A stretch of DNA of 64,000 nucleotides from Arcuatula senhousia (GCA_963971305.1 OZ020307.1:7329501-7393500); one strand, 5' to 3'; positions 33,715-45,800 are shown, numbered from the stretch's first letter. The notes: a model not told the origin generated them from the letters alone. A program made the numbers and translations.

Positions 33715-33850
33715 TCCGTTTCTTTTAAAATGCCTGTATTAAGTCAGGACCATTGCGATCTTCAATTTTTCCGGTTTGTCCTTCTTGTTATGTCTTCTCT
33801 ATTGACCCTCCAAGTTCAGTAATTTTGATGTTACCATTAGTTTTTTTTAC
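33715..33850 (+). repeat. partial copy of the ~190-bp PLE-associated segment
   Basis: Contains AAATGCCTGTATTAAGTCAG, GACCATTGCGATCTTC and GTTCAGTAATTTTGATGTTACC, matching 22570-22695. Confidence 0.6.
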
Positions 33851-34420
33851 ATGTAACACAAATGCGCATAACAGGCTGAGCTTTTGTTAAACGCTTTTGA
33901 GTCTTTCTTAACCTTTTTGCTATCAATAGAGCCCTAACCCCAGCCCTATCGGGCTTTCGTTTTGTGTATGATTTGTTCGTTGAGATGACATATGTTCATT
34001 GCAGAGATAAATTATATTTTTAAAGTAGTCAAAATCAATATATAGTTCAAAGACTTTCCATAAATCACCCATGCCGAACTGTGTTGTGTAAGATCACCTG
34101 CATTCCTTATTTTTATAATAATCCTGAAATATTCAATGCGGTAGGGAGAATCATCTGAATCAATTTACTCGATCATCAATCAAATGATATACCGACTCCT
34201 GTAGCTTGGCGGGAATCACAGAGATATATTGTTCAAGCTTGAGGAGTAAATCAAATCAATGAAAATATTCAAATGACAATCCCTTTATGCTTTTTTAAAA
34301 AGATAATATTATCAAGCAAAATCGATACAAACTTGGTTTAGAATAATTTCAATTTAGTCAATGCATTTTACTTTACTAAGAACAGACGACGATTTAACAG
34401 TAGGTGTCATCACAGCGATA
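33850..34420. other. non-coding stretch
   Basis: Nothing recognised. Confidence 0.35.
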
Positions 34421-34424
34421 CTAA

Positions 34425-34640
34425 TTGAAAATAAAAACGATGTTACATGGTTTTGTTAAATTTTCCAAATTTCATCATTCATGTGGTTCAACAGTTCAAA
34501 GAAAAGCACAATGCCTGATAAACAATGAGTTTTCGCGATGGATGCCACAGCTTATCGAAGTTGTACAAGACAGCAAAGATCTTTTGACTAGCAACAATCA
34601 ACAAGTTTCGAGAATTCGAACAAGACAAAATTCGCAATGA
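34425..34640 (+). other. 71-codon open frame, unrecognised
   Basis: Reads from ATG near 34425 with soluble-protein composition in its second half (CLINNEFSRWMPQLIEV, then QDSKDLLTSNNQQ). I see no acceptor or donor in a consistent position and no family. It could be a decayed exon or chance; I lean to chance. Confidence 0.15.
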
Positions 34641-34779
34641 CAGAATGAAAGATGAAACCACTTGACTTCTTTAAATATGTTTCACTGCGGCATCATATGT
34701 GACGAACAAGAACAACAGTATCACTTCACTTGCAGGCATAGACTGGTCTTGGTCATAATTTTGACTTCAATTCGACAAT

Positions 34780-34975
34780 AAATGACCCGACAGCCTATGT
34801 GGGTCGGACATAAAGTTTCACCATTGTCCTTCCGTACGTCTGTATCTGCATCCGTCCGTACGTCCGTAACACTTTGGTTAAGTTTTTGGTAAAGGTCCAT
34901 AACTAAGAATCTAGATAATTGGGGACAATTATATTTCACCACTAGATGTGTCTTGGGTAACGCTACACCACCCAC
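34780..34975 (-). repeat. Helitron-like end fragment
   Basis: GACCCGACAGCCTATGTGGG plus TCGGACATAAA (34786-34812) forms a small hairpin, next to repeated CCGTACGTC / CCGTCCGTACGTCC. The following AAGGTCCATAACTAAGAATC block recurs at ~35400. Interpreted as a truncated non-autonomous element. Confidence 0.4.
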
Positions 34976-35019
34976 TAGAAATTAAACAACTTGGACCTAT
35001 ATTTTATGCACGAACTTTG

Positions 35020-35395
35020 ATTAATAGAAGAAGCAGAGGTACCAATGGGATATCCGAATGTCAAAAGTCCGAAAGGGCAGAGACAAAACCAGTAAACATT
35101 AACAAGAACGGGACAAAAACAGACAACATGTTAAACATGGAAACACAAAATAACTGAATATCAATCAACAACGCGAACTCCAGTCGAAACAAGAGTGAAC
35201 TCATGTGCTCCGAAAGAGTAAGCAGTTCCTGCTTGCTAAAGCACACCGTCGCGTTGCCAATAGTGTATTCAGCGTGTCAAATGCGATAAAGGAAGACAAA
35301 ACAAAACCCTATGACAAACCAACATCTGCACTCATCTGAGAGATCGAAATCCCATATTTGTCTGTGAGTGCATGATGTCTTCCGTAAAATTTCTT
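35020..35395 (+). repeat. dispersed repeat, TACCAATGGG family, fullest copy
   Basis: Order: GAAGCAGAGGTACCAATGGG, GTCAAAAGTCCGAAAGGGCA, A-rich middle, CTCCAGTCGAAACAAGAGTG, CTCCGAAAGAGTAAGCAGTT, GCGTTGCCAA, and after a short gap CATATTTGTCTGTGAGTGCA, TGATGTCTTCCGTAAAATTT. The same final block is seen at 33610 and 56745. Confidence 0.65.
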
Positions 35396-35574
35396 GGTTA
35401 AGGTCCATATCCTAGATAATACTTGTTGGGGTCAATTATATTTCAAGATCGGGAGACTATCTGTGGTTCATGGACAATATTTTCTAGTTTTTCTACTGTT
35501 ATTTGCTTTTTATATTCGTTTGGCCTTTTCAACCTTTTGAGTACGGTGGCCCTAGCTGGTTAAAAAAGAAAACG

Positions 35575-35920
35575 AAACGCGCGTTAGGCGTAACAAAATT
35601 TATTTCCACAGGAACTTTGTTGTAATTTTGACTGATTTTACAACATGTTATGGTCAGTGCTGATATTATTTCCCCGCAGTCAGACCGTTCTGGCATTAAC
35701 ATTTTGTCTTGTATAATACTCTAAAGCCATGAAAATATCTGCAACCCTTATGTTTTTCCACCAAAAAGATAGGTTTATCATAGTCATAAATGTCCTATTC
35801 TGCTTTTTAGGTTTATCGTTATGCATTCTCTTAATATTTATATGATGTTTGGCATTTCAGCCTTCTGACCAGAGGTAAGCTCTCCTGAATCTTCAATAGA
35901 AGAATCGCGCTAAAGTTCAT
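35575..35920 (+). repeat. fragments of the GATGAGTCTTGAA dispersed family
   Basis: GAAACGCGCGTTAGGCGTAACAAAATTT (35576 on) and AACTTTGTTGTAATTTTGAC, then GATGTTTGGCATTTCAGCC..CTCTCCTGAATCTTCAATAG at 35847-35900, match parts of 14745-14885. Confidence 0.5.
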
Positions 35921-36479
35921 TGATAAGCGCTGGTGGTGGGGTAGAGTTCTTATTTCGAAAATTAGTCATGTTATGGCATCAATATTTTTGTGTTAAAAAT
36001 CCTCCAAAGCAGTGAAATTCAAAACGGCCAAAATTCCTAAGACTCTTTTGAAAAATGTTTTACTTTCTCTCGACAGTCCTTCAGAAGAGACAAAAAATGG
36101 CTAATCCGTGGATGGGGAGGTATGCACATTATATCTAGTCTTTTAAAGAGTTTGATAAGAGTAGGCTTAATGGACATCCTACGGTCGAACACTCTCTAGA
36201 ATATAATAACAGTTTCATTGTAATACTAGAATGCAATGTATGTTATATGTTGTAGTTTCAACTGACTGAAATTTTGGGAATGTATAGGTTTGACAGTATA
36301 CAAGGAGGATGCATAAACTTTTAGTTGAACAACAACAACAACAACAAAAGATCTAAAACAAAAATGTATTACCGCTCATAAAAATACCAACATTATGGTT
36401 GGATTCCGTCATTTTGTGACTCTATTCGTGTCCACGAGTAAAAACAAGAGCTTGCTAAATTGTTTCACTACTCGTATGA

Positions 36480-36900
36480 AGCAGCCATCTTTACAAAGAC
36501 GATAAACTAAAGACTTGCCTTTTCCTTAAATCTATACCTTTCGTTATATTGATGATCCCCTTGATTTGGACTTGCAGCACCACCCTAGGACGTGAGATTA
36601 TAAAAACTACAGATTCTCAAGGAAGTCTGCTTCGTATAATTTAAATCTCGATCGAAATTTTTACCCTAGGATTAAGACTTTGTCAAAAAGCTGTATGACA
36701 AGCGTGCAACTTAAACTTCCCTTTTAGTTCATACTCTGTGCGTTCGTATCGCAAACGATTCGTTATTCCAGATCTTTTGGTATGTATATATATAATGATA
36801 CCCGTAAAGGTCTGGCACACACTTTGACGCAACTAAAGTAATTTTACAGAAAACATCATGTGCATATAGTATATAATAGACAAATACGAGATTTCCACTG
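36480..36900 (+). pseudogene. PLE reverse transcriptase fragment
   Basis: CTTTCGTTATATTGATGAT (~36538-36556) encodes FRYIDD, the catalytic motif. It is followed after a short deletion by KSASYNLNLDRN and KLYDKRA..NFPF (about 36625-36725) in shifted frames, matching the KSSWYLD and KIYDKRDD phrases of other copies. The end of this block is duplicated at 37319. Non-functional. Confidence 0.55.
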
Positions 36901-37303
36901 ATTTTCGAAATCAACATTTTTCTGTCGAGAACACATTAAAGCTTACCCCATTGGTACCTCTGCTTCTTTCAATTATATCCGTTTAAATTTCAAAATTGTC
37001 AAACCCTAAAATCTTTCTTACCCTAGACATAAGTCGGGCTTTGTCATAATTTGGTTTTTAGAAAGGTATTTTTTGTATTATTGTTCTATACTCTTCATAT
37101 TCAAATTGTGTTTGGTATTTTCAACATTTGGTAGAGCTCCGCTCTGATGAGTCTTAAATCGCGTCAGGCGAGGAAAAATTTATTAATTGGAACTTTGATG
37201 TAATTTTTATTTCTTACATGTATATGAGCACCGATGTCGTGAACGTTTGGCGTAATTGTCCTGTTCCGGATTGATTGACCTATGACAACATGACGGGTGT
37301 GCT
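36621..37303 (+). repeat. tandem segmental duplication, left copy
   Basis: From GGAAGTCTGCTTCGTATAAT to ATGACGGGTGTGCT. The copy at 37319-37956 repeats the same order: reverse transcriptase fragment, AGACAAATACG(A/G)GAT, CTAGACATAAGT(C/T)GG, the GATGAGTCTT family element, and CCTGTTCCGGATTGAT. The offset is ~698 bp. Confidence 0.8.
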
Positions 37304-37318
37304 ACTTAGCATCACCTG

Positions 37319-37956
37319 GAAGTGTGCTTCGTATAATCTAAATCTCGATCGAAATTTTTACCCTAAAATTAAGACTTTGTCAAAAAGCTCTATGACAAGC
37401 GTGCAACTTCAACTTTCCTTTTTGTTCATAGTCTGCGCGTTTTCGTTATTATAGATCCTTTGGTATGTATATATAATGATTCCCGTAATAGAGCATCGTA
37501 CAGGTATGGCACACAAATTGCTTTCACAGAGTTATGTTGACGTAACTCAAGTAATTCATGTGCTTATAGACAAATACGGGATTTTCACTGATTTTCGACA
37601 TCAATATTTTTGTGTTGAGAACACATTAGAGCTTTAAATTATATCCATTTAAATTTCAAAATTGTCAAACCCTAAGGTCTTTCTCACCCTAGACATAAGT
37701 TGGTCTTTGTCATAATTTGGTTTCTAGAAAGGTATTTTTGGTGTTATTGTTCTATACTAGTGTTTGGTATTTTTAACATTTGGTAGAGCGCCTCTGCTCT
37801 GATGAATGGACGAAATCGCGTCAGGCGAGGCAAAATTTATTGATTGGAACTTTGTTGTAATTTTTATTTCTTACATGTATTTGAGCACAGATGTTGTCAC
37901 CGTTTGGCGTTATCGTCCTGTTCCGGATTGATCTATGACATCATGACGGGTGTGCT
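37319..37956 (+). repeat. tandem segmental duplication, right copy
   Basis: Direct repeat of 36621-37303 with small deletions (~45 bp shorter overall). It includes a second reverse transcriptase fragment (37319-37420) and a second GATGAGTC-type repeat (37735-37865). Divergence is moderate, so the duplication is not recent. Confidence 0.8.
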
Positions 37957-38940
37957 GCTACTATGTAAAACAAGCAAGAACAGCTAACTCTGCCGGATCA
38001 TCTTGACTTATATCTCAGGTTATCTCTTGTTGAATTCGACTTTTATCGATTTGACATTTACTGCGTCTTATTTTATGCTTTTGACGATTATAAATTGAGG
38101 GGAAATTTTGCCACAAAAAAAAAAAACTAGTTATAGCTAATAAAATGTTTAATTACCCTAAGTTGAACAGTGACTCATCAAGGTACTTTGGAGTTCCTGT
38201 AATAAATCCTCCTCTCTCTGATCAGTTTAAACGCACATCTACAGAGAGGAGATTATCTTGTTGTATTTTAAGGAAAATTTTACTAGTATAGAAGACTTAC
38301 CTGTTGAAAAATTGGCAAAACAGCTCAAAAATGGTATTTATACAAAAGACGTTGTGCAAAATAAATGTCAAAGAGTTGTTTAAAACATTAAATTCATAAA
38401 AAATATATTATTAAGCTGCAAAAATCATAGATATAAGCAATTTCTCTCAGAGATAGGAGTTTTTTTTCCTTCAGGTAAAAATCATCTACCTATATGAGTA
38501 GTTTTCATTTTCAATGAAGGCGCGAGTTTAACTGATCAAAAAGATTAGCTTCTATTATTATTATTACAACATTCTATAGATGGATTAAGCACCAGTCAGC
38601 TTAGGGGAACGGAACATCTGATTCGCTATAAACTCTGCTACATTTTATATGTGCCTGTCCTAAGCCAGGATTTTTTTTCAAAGCTTTTGTTTGTCCCTGT
38701 CCTCTTTATGTGATTTTTTTCTATGTCCAGAAATGGGTCTTTCGCTGATAATTTTGGGATCAGCATTGGATTTTATGTATAATATTTTTAATCTTGGGCC
38801 AGTTCAGGACGGCGAGCAGCGACCATTTGTCACGTTGAATGCTCCTGAATATATTTTATTGTGGGTTTTGTAAGATGTAGCATTATGTAGGTTGTTTGCA
38901 TGGCGTACACTTATATTCCATATCCCATAATAGTTTTGAG
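37957..38940 (+). pseudogene. PLE 3' region, split by a ~450-bp segment
   Basis: 37985-38130 carries TATCTCTTGTTGAATTCGAC and TTTATCGATTTGAC..TTACTGCG, and 38635-38935 carries ATGTGCCTGTCCTAAGCCAG, GCGAGCAGCGACCATTTGTC and GCGTACACTTATATTCC. These are landmarks of the 3' region at 16.8-17.5 kb in the same order. The intervening 38130-38580 is foreign to that region and includes a coding-like frame at 38231-38383. Confidence 0.5.
38231..38383 (+). other. 51-codon coding-like frame inside a PLE 3' region
   Basis: Open between stops, with no ATG. It ends KENFTSIEDLPVEKLAKQLK, then NGIYTKDVVQNKCQRVV and TAA. The alternation of acidic and basic residues looks like real coding sequence rather than AT noise. 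Family not recognised; probably a fragment of another element. Confidence 0.25.
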
Positions 38941-38957
38941 TTTATAATGGTTATTAC

Positions 38958-40423
38958 ATTAAAAACGAAATAATATGGAATATGTGCCAAAAAGACACGA
39001 TCGACATATTGAAATGATTTTAATAAATGTACAAAAGCAAAATTTCACTGCGTGTGAAGCGCTTTTCTGGATTAACCTTCATCAGACACGCTAGGAGTAG
39101 AAAACTTGGAAAACCGGTAGAATATTAAATTTGATAAAAAAAAAATGCCAAAAAAATATTACAACAATGACCAAACAGATAAATTTATCAATTATTAAAG
39201 AAACAGCCAAACGTTGTCAAATTTTGGAAATATGTAAAACTGTGTCTTTCCAACACATATTCCAGTACTCGAAAATATATAAGAGCATACAACTGAAGCA
39301 CGGGGAAGCTTTCTACGACCTCCACACGGCACTAAAGCCAAACTCTGAAATAATATTAAAAACGAAAGAATATGGAATATGTGCCAAAAAGACACGATCG
39401 ACATATTGAAATGATTTTAATAAATGTACAAAAGCAAAATTTCACTGCGTGTGAAGCGCTTTTCTGGATTAACCTTCATCAGACACGCTAGGAGTAGAAA
39501 ACTTGGAAAACCGGTAGAATATTAAATTTGATAAAAAAAAAATGCCAAAAAAATATTACAACAATGACCAAACAGATAAATTTATCAATTATTAAAGAAA
39601 CAGCCAAACGTTGTCAAATTTTGGAAATATGTAAAACTGTGTCTTTCCAACACATATTCCAGTACTCGAAAATATATAAGAGCATACAACTGAAGCACGG
39701 GGAAGCTTTCTACGACCTCCACACGGCACTAAAGCCAAACTCTTAAATAATATTAAAAACGAAAGAATATGGAATATGTGCCAAAAAGACACGATCGACA
39801 TATTGAAATGATTTTAATAAATGTACAAAAGCAAAATTTCACTGCGTGTGAAGCGCTTTTCTGGATTAACCTTCATCAGACACGCTAGGAGTAGAAAACT
39901 TGGAAAACCGGTAGAATAATAAATTTGATAAAAAAAAAATGCCAAAAAAATATTACAACAATGACCAAACAGATAAATTTATCAATTATTAAAGAAACAG
40001 CCAAACGTTGTCAAATTTTGGAAATATGTAAAACTGTGTCTTTCCAACACATATTCCAGTACTCGAAAATATATAAGAGCATACAACTGAAGCACGGGGA
40101 AGCTTTCTACGACCTCCACACGGCACTAAAGCCAAACTCTGAAATAATATTAAAAACGAAAGAATATGGAATATGTGCCAAAAAGACACGATCGACATAT
40201 TGAAATGATTTTAATAAATGTACAAAAGCAAAATTTCACTGCGTGTGAAGCGCTTTTCTGGATTAACCTTCATCAGACACGCTAGGAGTAGAAAACTTGG
40301 AAAACCGGTAGAATATTAAATTTGATAAAAAAAAATGGCAAAAAAATATTACAACAATGACCAAACAGATAAATTTATCAATTATTAAAGAAACAGCCAA
40401 ACGTTGTCAAATTTTGGAAATAT
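38958..40423. repeat. 397-bp tandem repeat, 3.7 copies, near-identical
   Basis: Units start at 38958, 39355, 39752 and 40149 with ATTAAAAACGAAA, and the last ends near GGAAATAT. Copies differ at only a handful of sites. Each unit holds the dispersed phrase TGTGAAGCGCTTTTCTGGAT + TAACCTTCATCAGACACGCT. A 92-codon plus frame and a 69-codon minus frame recur per unit. The plus frame in copy 2 has a nonsense change (TCTGAA to TCTTAA near 39742), so a conserved protein is unlikely. Confidence 0.92.
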
Positions 40424-40870
40424 TAGTTTCTTTGTATGTATTTCGTGGGTTTCTTAACACGGACGAACACTAAAGGTGCTTCTTATAACATCGGTTTACA
40501 TCAAAATTGTGGGATAAGAGGAGAATTAGTGTTATCAAACTGACTACCTATCTATAAGCAGAAATATTTGTCAAAGCTTCAGTTCGTTCTTGTCAATCTT
40601 AATAAGCTTTCGCTGGCAACTTTATTCCTGATCAATGTTATAAACAGATCATTTCAAATGGTCAATTCAAAATTGAATTTCTGATATCAACGAAAAAAAA
40701 TTTCGTTGATGCTAGAAATTCTGTGATTGTTTTGATTAGCTGATGTGATGTGTGATACTCAGATGACCATTTTTTTCTTGTGTCTCACGACGTTGTCTTG
40801 GAATATCCACACCTGGTAAGCTAGGGTCGTTCATGAAAGATGAACAACCTAGAGTTGCGAAGTTGAGTTT
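40424..40870. other. non-coding stretch with a small perfect hairpin
   Basis: ATCAACGAAA..TTTCGTTGAT at ~40687-40711 is a perfect 10-bp-arm hairpin. No gene seen. Confidence 0.4.
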
Positions 40871-40879
40871 CGTTGATAA

Positions 40880-41880
40880 TTTAAGTATTATCGTTCTTTA
40901 CCAGACTTGACCCACACTAAATCGATTGCTGGCAAAGTGACGGGTGTTATATCAAGCATGGATTGCTTACTTTTCCGTAGCACCTTGCTGAGTTCACTTT
41001 CATTTGACTTTGAGCTCACGTTGCTGATTGCGATATAGTTATAATTTGTGTTTTTTAATTAATTGATGATTTTATGTCTACCAATCCTGTCTTTGTTTTT
41101 TCTTTACGAATTTGCCCCATCGGTACACTTTGCGTCTTTGTTAAGCCATTTACATATAGAATCTGAATCGTGATTGCAGAGATTCAAACACTTATTTCTT
41201 TCTGTCAGATATTGGAGCCTACAGGGAGGCTAGTATTGCCGGACCTACCATACTTGTGCCAGATCTAACTTTTTCAAAGAGATGATTTATTACTGAATAT
41301 GATACATAAATATTGAAGATCCTAGAGTCATGAAGATTCATGAAGATATTGGTAGTCAGCACTAGCTTTTTAGGTTTATGTGACTTTATGCATGTGTAAT
41401 TTTTTCTACTGAAATGTTGCCAGCCTTCAGTTCATGCACAACAATAGGTTTTGAAGGACCTGCATGATTTCTGCCCCTAATGTCTGACAGTGCGGAAGAT
41501 TTGTTTGCAACTCTATGATTGGTCTGGATTGAACTTTCGGCTAGAGTAATAACTGCATGTTGTTTTTGTGCTTTGTTTAATTATCCTTAGGCGGAAGGCT
41601 TTTAACCCCGCCACATATGAGCATATTCGATGTCAGGGATCAAAATTCTCTACTAAAGCTGTTTTTATATCATGTTTATAAGTATTGTATGAAGAAATGC
41701 TTTGGATAATTTACATTGTAATCTTTTAAAAAGCGACGAGCAATGAGGTTAACGTTGAAGTCTGCTGGCTGATCAGTCTTAATGGCGGGTTTTTAATTGC
41801 CAGTATAATTCATTAAGACTTTGCCATTGTATATTGACTATGTCAGATTCTTAAAAGTTAGGTAACTTAGGAGGCGGACT
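40880..41880 (+). repeat. degraded PLE 3' region (tentative)
   Basis: GGCGGAAGGCTTTTAACCCC + GCCACAT (41590-41617) and CGACGAGCAATGAGGTTAAC + GTTGAAGTCTGCTGGCTG (~41734-41771) recall the 3' region landmarks GGCGCC..CCCCGCCACAT and GAGCAGC..ATTGAAGGCTGCTGGC. Strongly diverged, so the assignment is uncertain. Confidence 0.3.
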
Positions 41881-41889
41881 TTATTGTGA

Positions 41890-44640
41890 CAGGGTTGCTC
41901 ATCAGCAACTTCTCCTAAACCATCATTTGATGTTCATAGGAATGTTACGCAATATTATTAACATTATTTAGATGCTTAACTCGTATACTAAGGTTAATCT
42001 GAGCTTTTCTACTTCAATAAAACAAAACGTGGAATCAGCCATTGGGGTACATGTGGTTCCTAAACTAAACACCTCATATATACCAACGTTGTTTCGCAAC
42101 GATTTAGTATTCACTATTGTGTTTGTGGTATCATATTGTCGCAATTTTTTAGCAACGCAGAGCACTGCAGTTCAACGGGAAATCAAAACATTGACTTTTT
42201 GGGGGGTCTGCTTTAATTGTTTTTTGTCCTTTGAATTCTTACCTTGATTATTTTTGCTCGTTTATTTTGTTCTGTTTTGTTCTGTTTTGAACTGTTTTTT
42301 TTTTGTGTGGCTTTTTATTGGAGTTTACATTATTAGGACGAGATTTATATACCTGAACCCTGTCGCATTATTCAAGATCTTTAATTTGTCAGTGTCTTGA
42401 TGAAGTCGAGTGATAAAAGATGGAGCCTAGATCGATCAATAGCAAAACTGAATATCATGAAATGGGACTGAAATTCGGGTGGACATGTTTGCTGTACCTT
42501 TTGTATAATGAAAGAGTTAGTGCCCTTAAGAGCTGGTGGTCATGCAAAAATTATAAAAATATAGAGATGTGAAAATAGAGAATTCATTGTATCACAGCTT
42601 AAACCCGTGTATTTTTTCTACTTACAGATATTGAAATCAATCTTTTCATAAAACAAACAAGGAAAAGAAAAGTCATCATGTATGTGTATTACTTAATGAT
42701 AAACCCCTTCCCTTTCTGAACCCCTGTAATTTATCTTTGGTCAATGACAATAAGTCGTCCACCTGTTGTAAAGGTAGATTACTCCTGTATATAGGTTTTC
42801 ATTAATTGCATTGTCTTTGGTAATCATTTTTGTTTCTTTTTTTTTGTTTAGATTGCCGTTTGGTATTCTTAAAGGGTTTTTACAAACCCGTGATCTTAAA
42901 TGCAGAATTTCGAGATAATAAAGCAAACGAAAATTATCAATCAAAGTTTTATTCACTAGAATAAAACGAATAACATAATAAATCTTATTTCACAATGTTT
43001 AACGAAAAAGATACAAGATACAGAGAAAACAATAGTAGAAAAAACAGTTACAATTTCGGCTATTATGTGACATATTCATAAGCCAAACAATTTTTCATGA
43101 TAACAACATATCCGGAACACTCAAGTTAACCTTTGTTTTCAGAGTTAGCATTTCCGACGTCTTCTTTTTTTTTCTAATAAAACTGTATACATATGATTTC
43201 ATATGATTTATAAGTTTTTAGCATTTATTACGCGGATTTAAGCAAGGAAAATCAATACACATCAGAAACTTGTTTTTTTTTATTCTGAAGATATATGATT
43301 GAATGAATGTTGTTTGCCTTATGTGTTTTAAAGACTGACATGTTATACGTCTCAATCTTGTAAAAGATTTTTCATTCCCAATAATTTTAAAAATGGTTAG
43401 AATAAAAAAAGTAGGTTTAAAATGTATTCAATCAAACTTTAATGCATATGCTGTGCTTGGGGAAAGGTGCAAAGAAAATTATATGAGGCCACTAAGTTTT
43501 TCAAGATAACAAACCTCAAAGTGAAAGTAACATTTTTCTACTTTCATTTCACTGCTATCCTCAGTTACCCCGGCCACTAAAAATAGATCCTTTCAACTTC
43601 CCATTTTATTGTACCCTTTCAAATGCTGAGTGCGGAGAAGAAAATAAAAAATAGGGACTATATCATTGGTGGCCATGTTTTGACGTACACCCTGAAAAAT
43701 CTTTCATGTATACTACAAAAAAATGGCGGAAAAGGGTACGCGACGCCAGCCAGTGAGAATACTGTCTTGATAGATCATGCAAGAATGCAGAACAAAAAGA
43801 TTACATATTAATTCAAGGAAAAATGACAACACATATTATAAATAAATAAATAAACAATGTCAACATAACTAACAACAAATAGTGTATATTCTTACATACA
43901 GAATTAAACTTTTTTGCTTTAATACCACATTAATGAGTTAAAAGAGGAAAACTGATATGGTCGACAATGTACACAGTGTACAGTACACTTTTCATTGTGC
44001 CAATAAAAATTATGTCATACGAGATGAAAACATCTGCTGTAAACTAATTACTTGTACCGGAAGCCAAGTCATTATATTTCAAAGCGTTCAATTTTTTTCA
44101 ATGTGTTTTTTTCTATCATTTGTTTTTTAAGCAACGTTACTATAAATAAATCGGAGGCACTAACAAACTAATCTAAACAGAATGATTTTTTGTAATAAAC
44201 CTTAAACAAAAACCTTTTTTTTATCATAATTTAACATTTAACGTTTAAATGCATGAATTTGCCCGGATTAAACAGCCGGAAGTGTCCAAGCCATATTTTG
44301 ACCAGGGACGTAGCCATTTCAGTTATAATTTACAATGACAATCACAAAGTTATACTAATGATAGAAAATTTCATGTCTTTATGTTTACTTTGTTTTAGTG
44401 AGATAGAGTAGGTTTTGTAGTTTTACTTGGAAAATGATGTGATCTAAATAGATTATGGCGCAGGGTTTCCCATATCGGGTCACATATAATTCCTAGACCC
44501 ATATTTATGATCTCGATCTGATACGGGAGTCTCTGGATGATATGGGGCATAATGTGGAAAACCCTGTATAATAACCTGTATTTATCAAATTTCAATATAG
44601 TTTCTAAGTAGACCTTTTTTAACGTTTGCCCGTCTTGGCC
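41890..44640. other. AT-rich non-coding stretch
   Basis: Short open frames of 60-91 codons lack recognisable content. 42255-42300 has a small TTTTGTTCTG repeat. I support no gene. Confidence 0.4.
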
Positions 44641-45267
44641 ATCATTATGATCATTATAATTTATTTAAATTTCCTAACCTCAACTGCCAAAATACTTTGG
44701 CATCGAATTCAATTTTAAAACACCAATTTTAGCCCCTTTTGGTCCTTTATTCTGAATCGATAGAGACTACACACCTCATATGCAAGCGTCCTTTCATGGT
44801 TATTAATAGCATGTTAAAATTTCATAACAATTAGTTGACCATGCAGCTTAAAAACATTGATCAAGATATACTCTTGTATTTATGTTTTCGACCCATGCAT
44901 GTGACACCTAATTTCTCAAAAGATGGTAAGAGATATTGAAAATCTGATTTAAAAACGCAACCAGGGAATTTGACAAGAATACTGAACCATCCTACCAAGT
45001 TTCAAATCATATTCACGTACACTCTGAGAAAAGCTTAGCGGAAATTTTCACGTAAACTTTCATCACATCCTAGTCCCAAACAGGAAGTAGAAGTCCGACA
45101 GGTCTGAAAATCGCTTAGGGCAATTAGTTTGTCATACTGATCGAACCATCCTACCAAGTTTCAAAGCATTCTCATCTACGGTTTCTGGGAAAAGCGTTTA
45201 CAGAAGTTCGTACGGACGGACATCAGCAAAACTTAATGTCCCCGACATGTCGTCGCGGGGGCATAAA
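44640..45267 (+). mobile_element. non-autonomous element fragment with GGGGGCATAAAA end
   Basis: The phrase GAACCATCCTACCAAGTTTC occurs at ~44985 and ~45144 (about 159 bp apart), giving two core units. The right end has a stem TGTCCCCGAC..GTCGCGGGGGCA followed by TAAAA (45236-45267), and ACGGACGGACATC just upstream. The end resembles that of 30201-31116. The left boundary is not clear. Confidence 0.5.
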
Positions 45268-45400
45268 ACACAAAAATACAAAAACAACTGAATAGAAATC
45301 AACAACGTGATCTAAAGTCGTAACGAGAGTGGAGTGGTACTCCAAGTACTCCGGAAGGGAAAGGAGTTCCTGCTTGCTTTAGAACACTCCCAAACAAATT
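45268..45400 (+). repeat. dispersed repeat, GAAGGG..GAGTTCCTGCTTGC family fragment
   Basis: AACTGAATAGAAATCAACAA, then AGTACTCCGGAAGGGAAAGG and AGTTCCTGCTTGCTTTAGAA. Begins immediately after the preceding element's end. Confidence 0.55.
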
Positions 45401-45559
45401 GAAAAATATATTCAACAGACAACTGTATATGTCCGTATAAATCAATACAATTTTAACACTAAACATTTTTGTTTGATCAATCTGTAGAAATATATCATAT
45501 CAAAAAACAAAGTTATATGACAAAATAATTACGTTTAAGGTCAATTTGTGGCAAGTTGA

Positions 45560-45800
45560 ATCACGTGAGTTTAACATGAAATGAGCTTCATGTGAAATTA
45601 ATTCAAATATTACGTAAAATTCACATGACACATGCGAGTTATGTGAACTTGATCACTTGAAATAATTTCACGTGATATTTCAATTGAACATCGTACTACC
45701 ATGAGCGCATTTCACATGGTATTTATACATGTTATAAGCTAAATTCAGATGAATTTCACTTTAGTTTTTCATGAAAATTCGACTTGCATGATTTAAAACA
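45560..45800. repeat. second cluster of TTCACATGAAA-type motifs
   Basis: Repeated CATGTGAA, TTCACATG, TCACGTGA and CATGAAA words on both strands, as at 26960-27190. Downstream (45925-45958) is the CGGTAACGTCG..GTAACGTCCC phrase shared with 7516. Confidence 0.5.

Noticed and set aside
39131..40203. Recurring 92-codon plus and 69-codon minus frames
   Set aside because: By-products of the 397-bp tandem repeat; the plus frame is broken in copy 2 by a nonsense change.
41972..42247. 91-codon plus-strand frame
   Set aside because: Overlaps a minus-strand frame of similar length, with no motif and T-rich hydrophobic composition.
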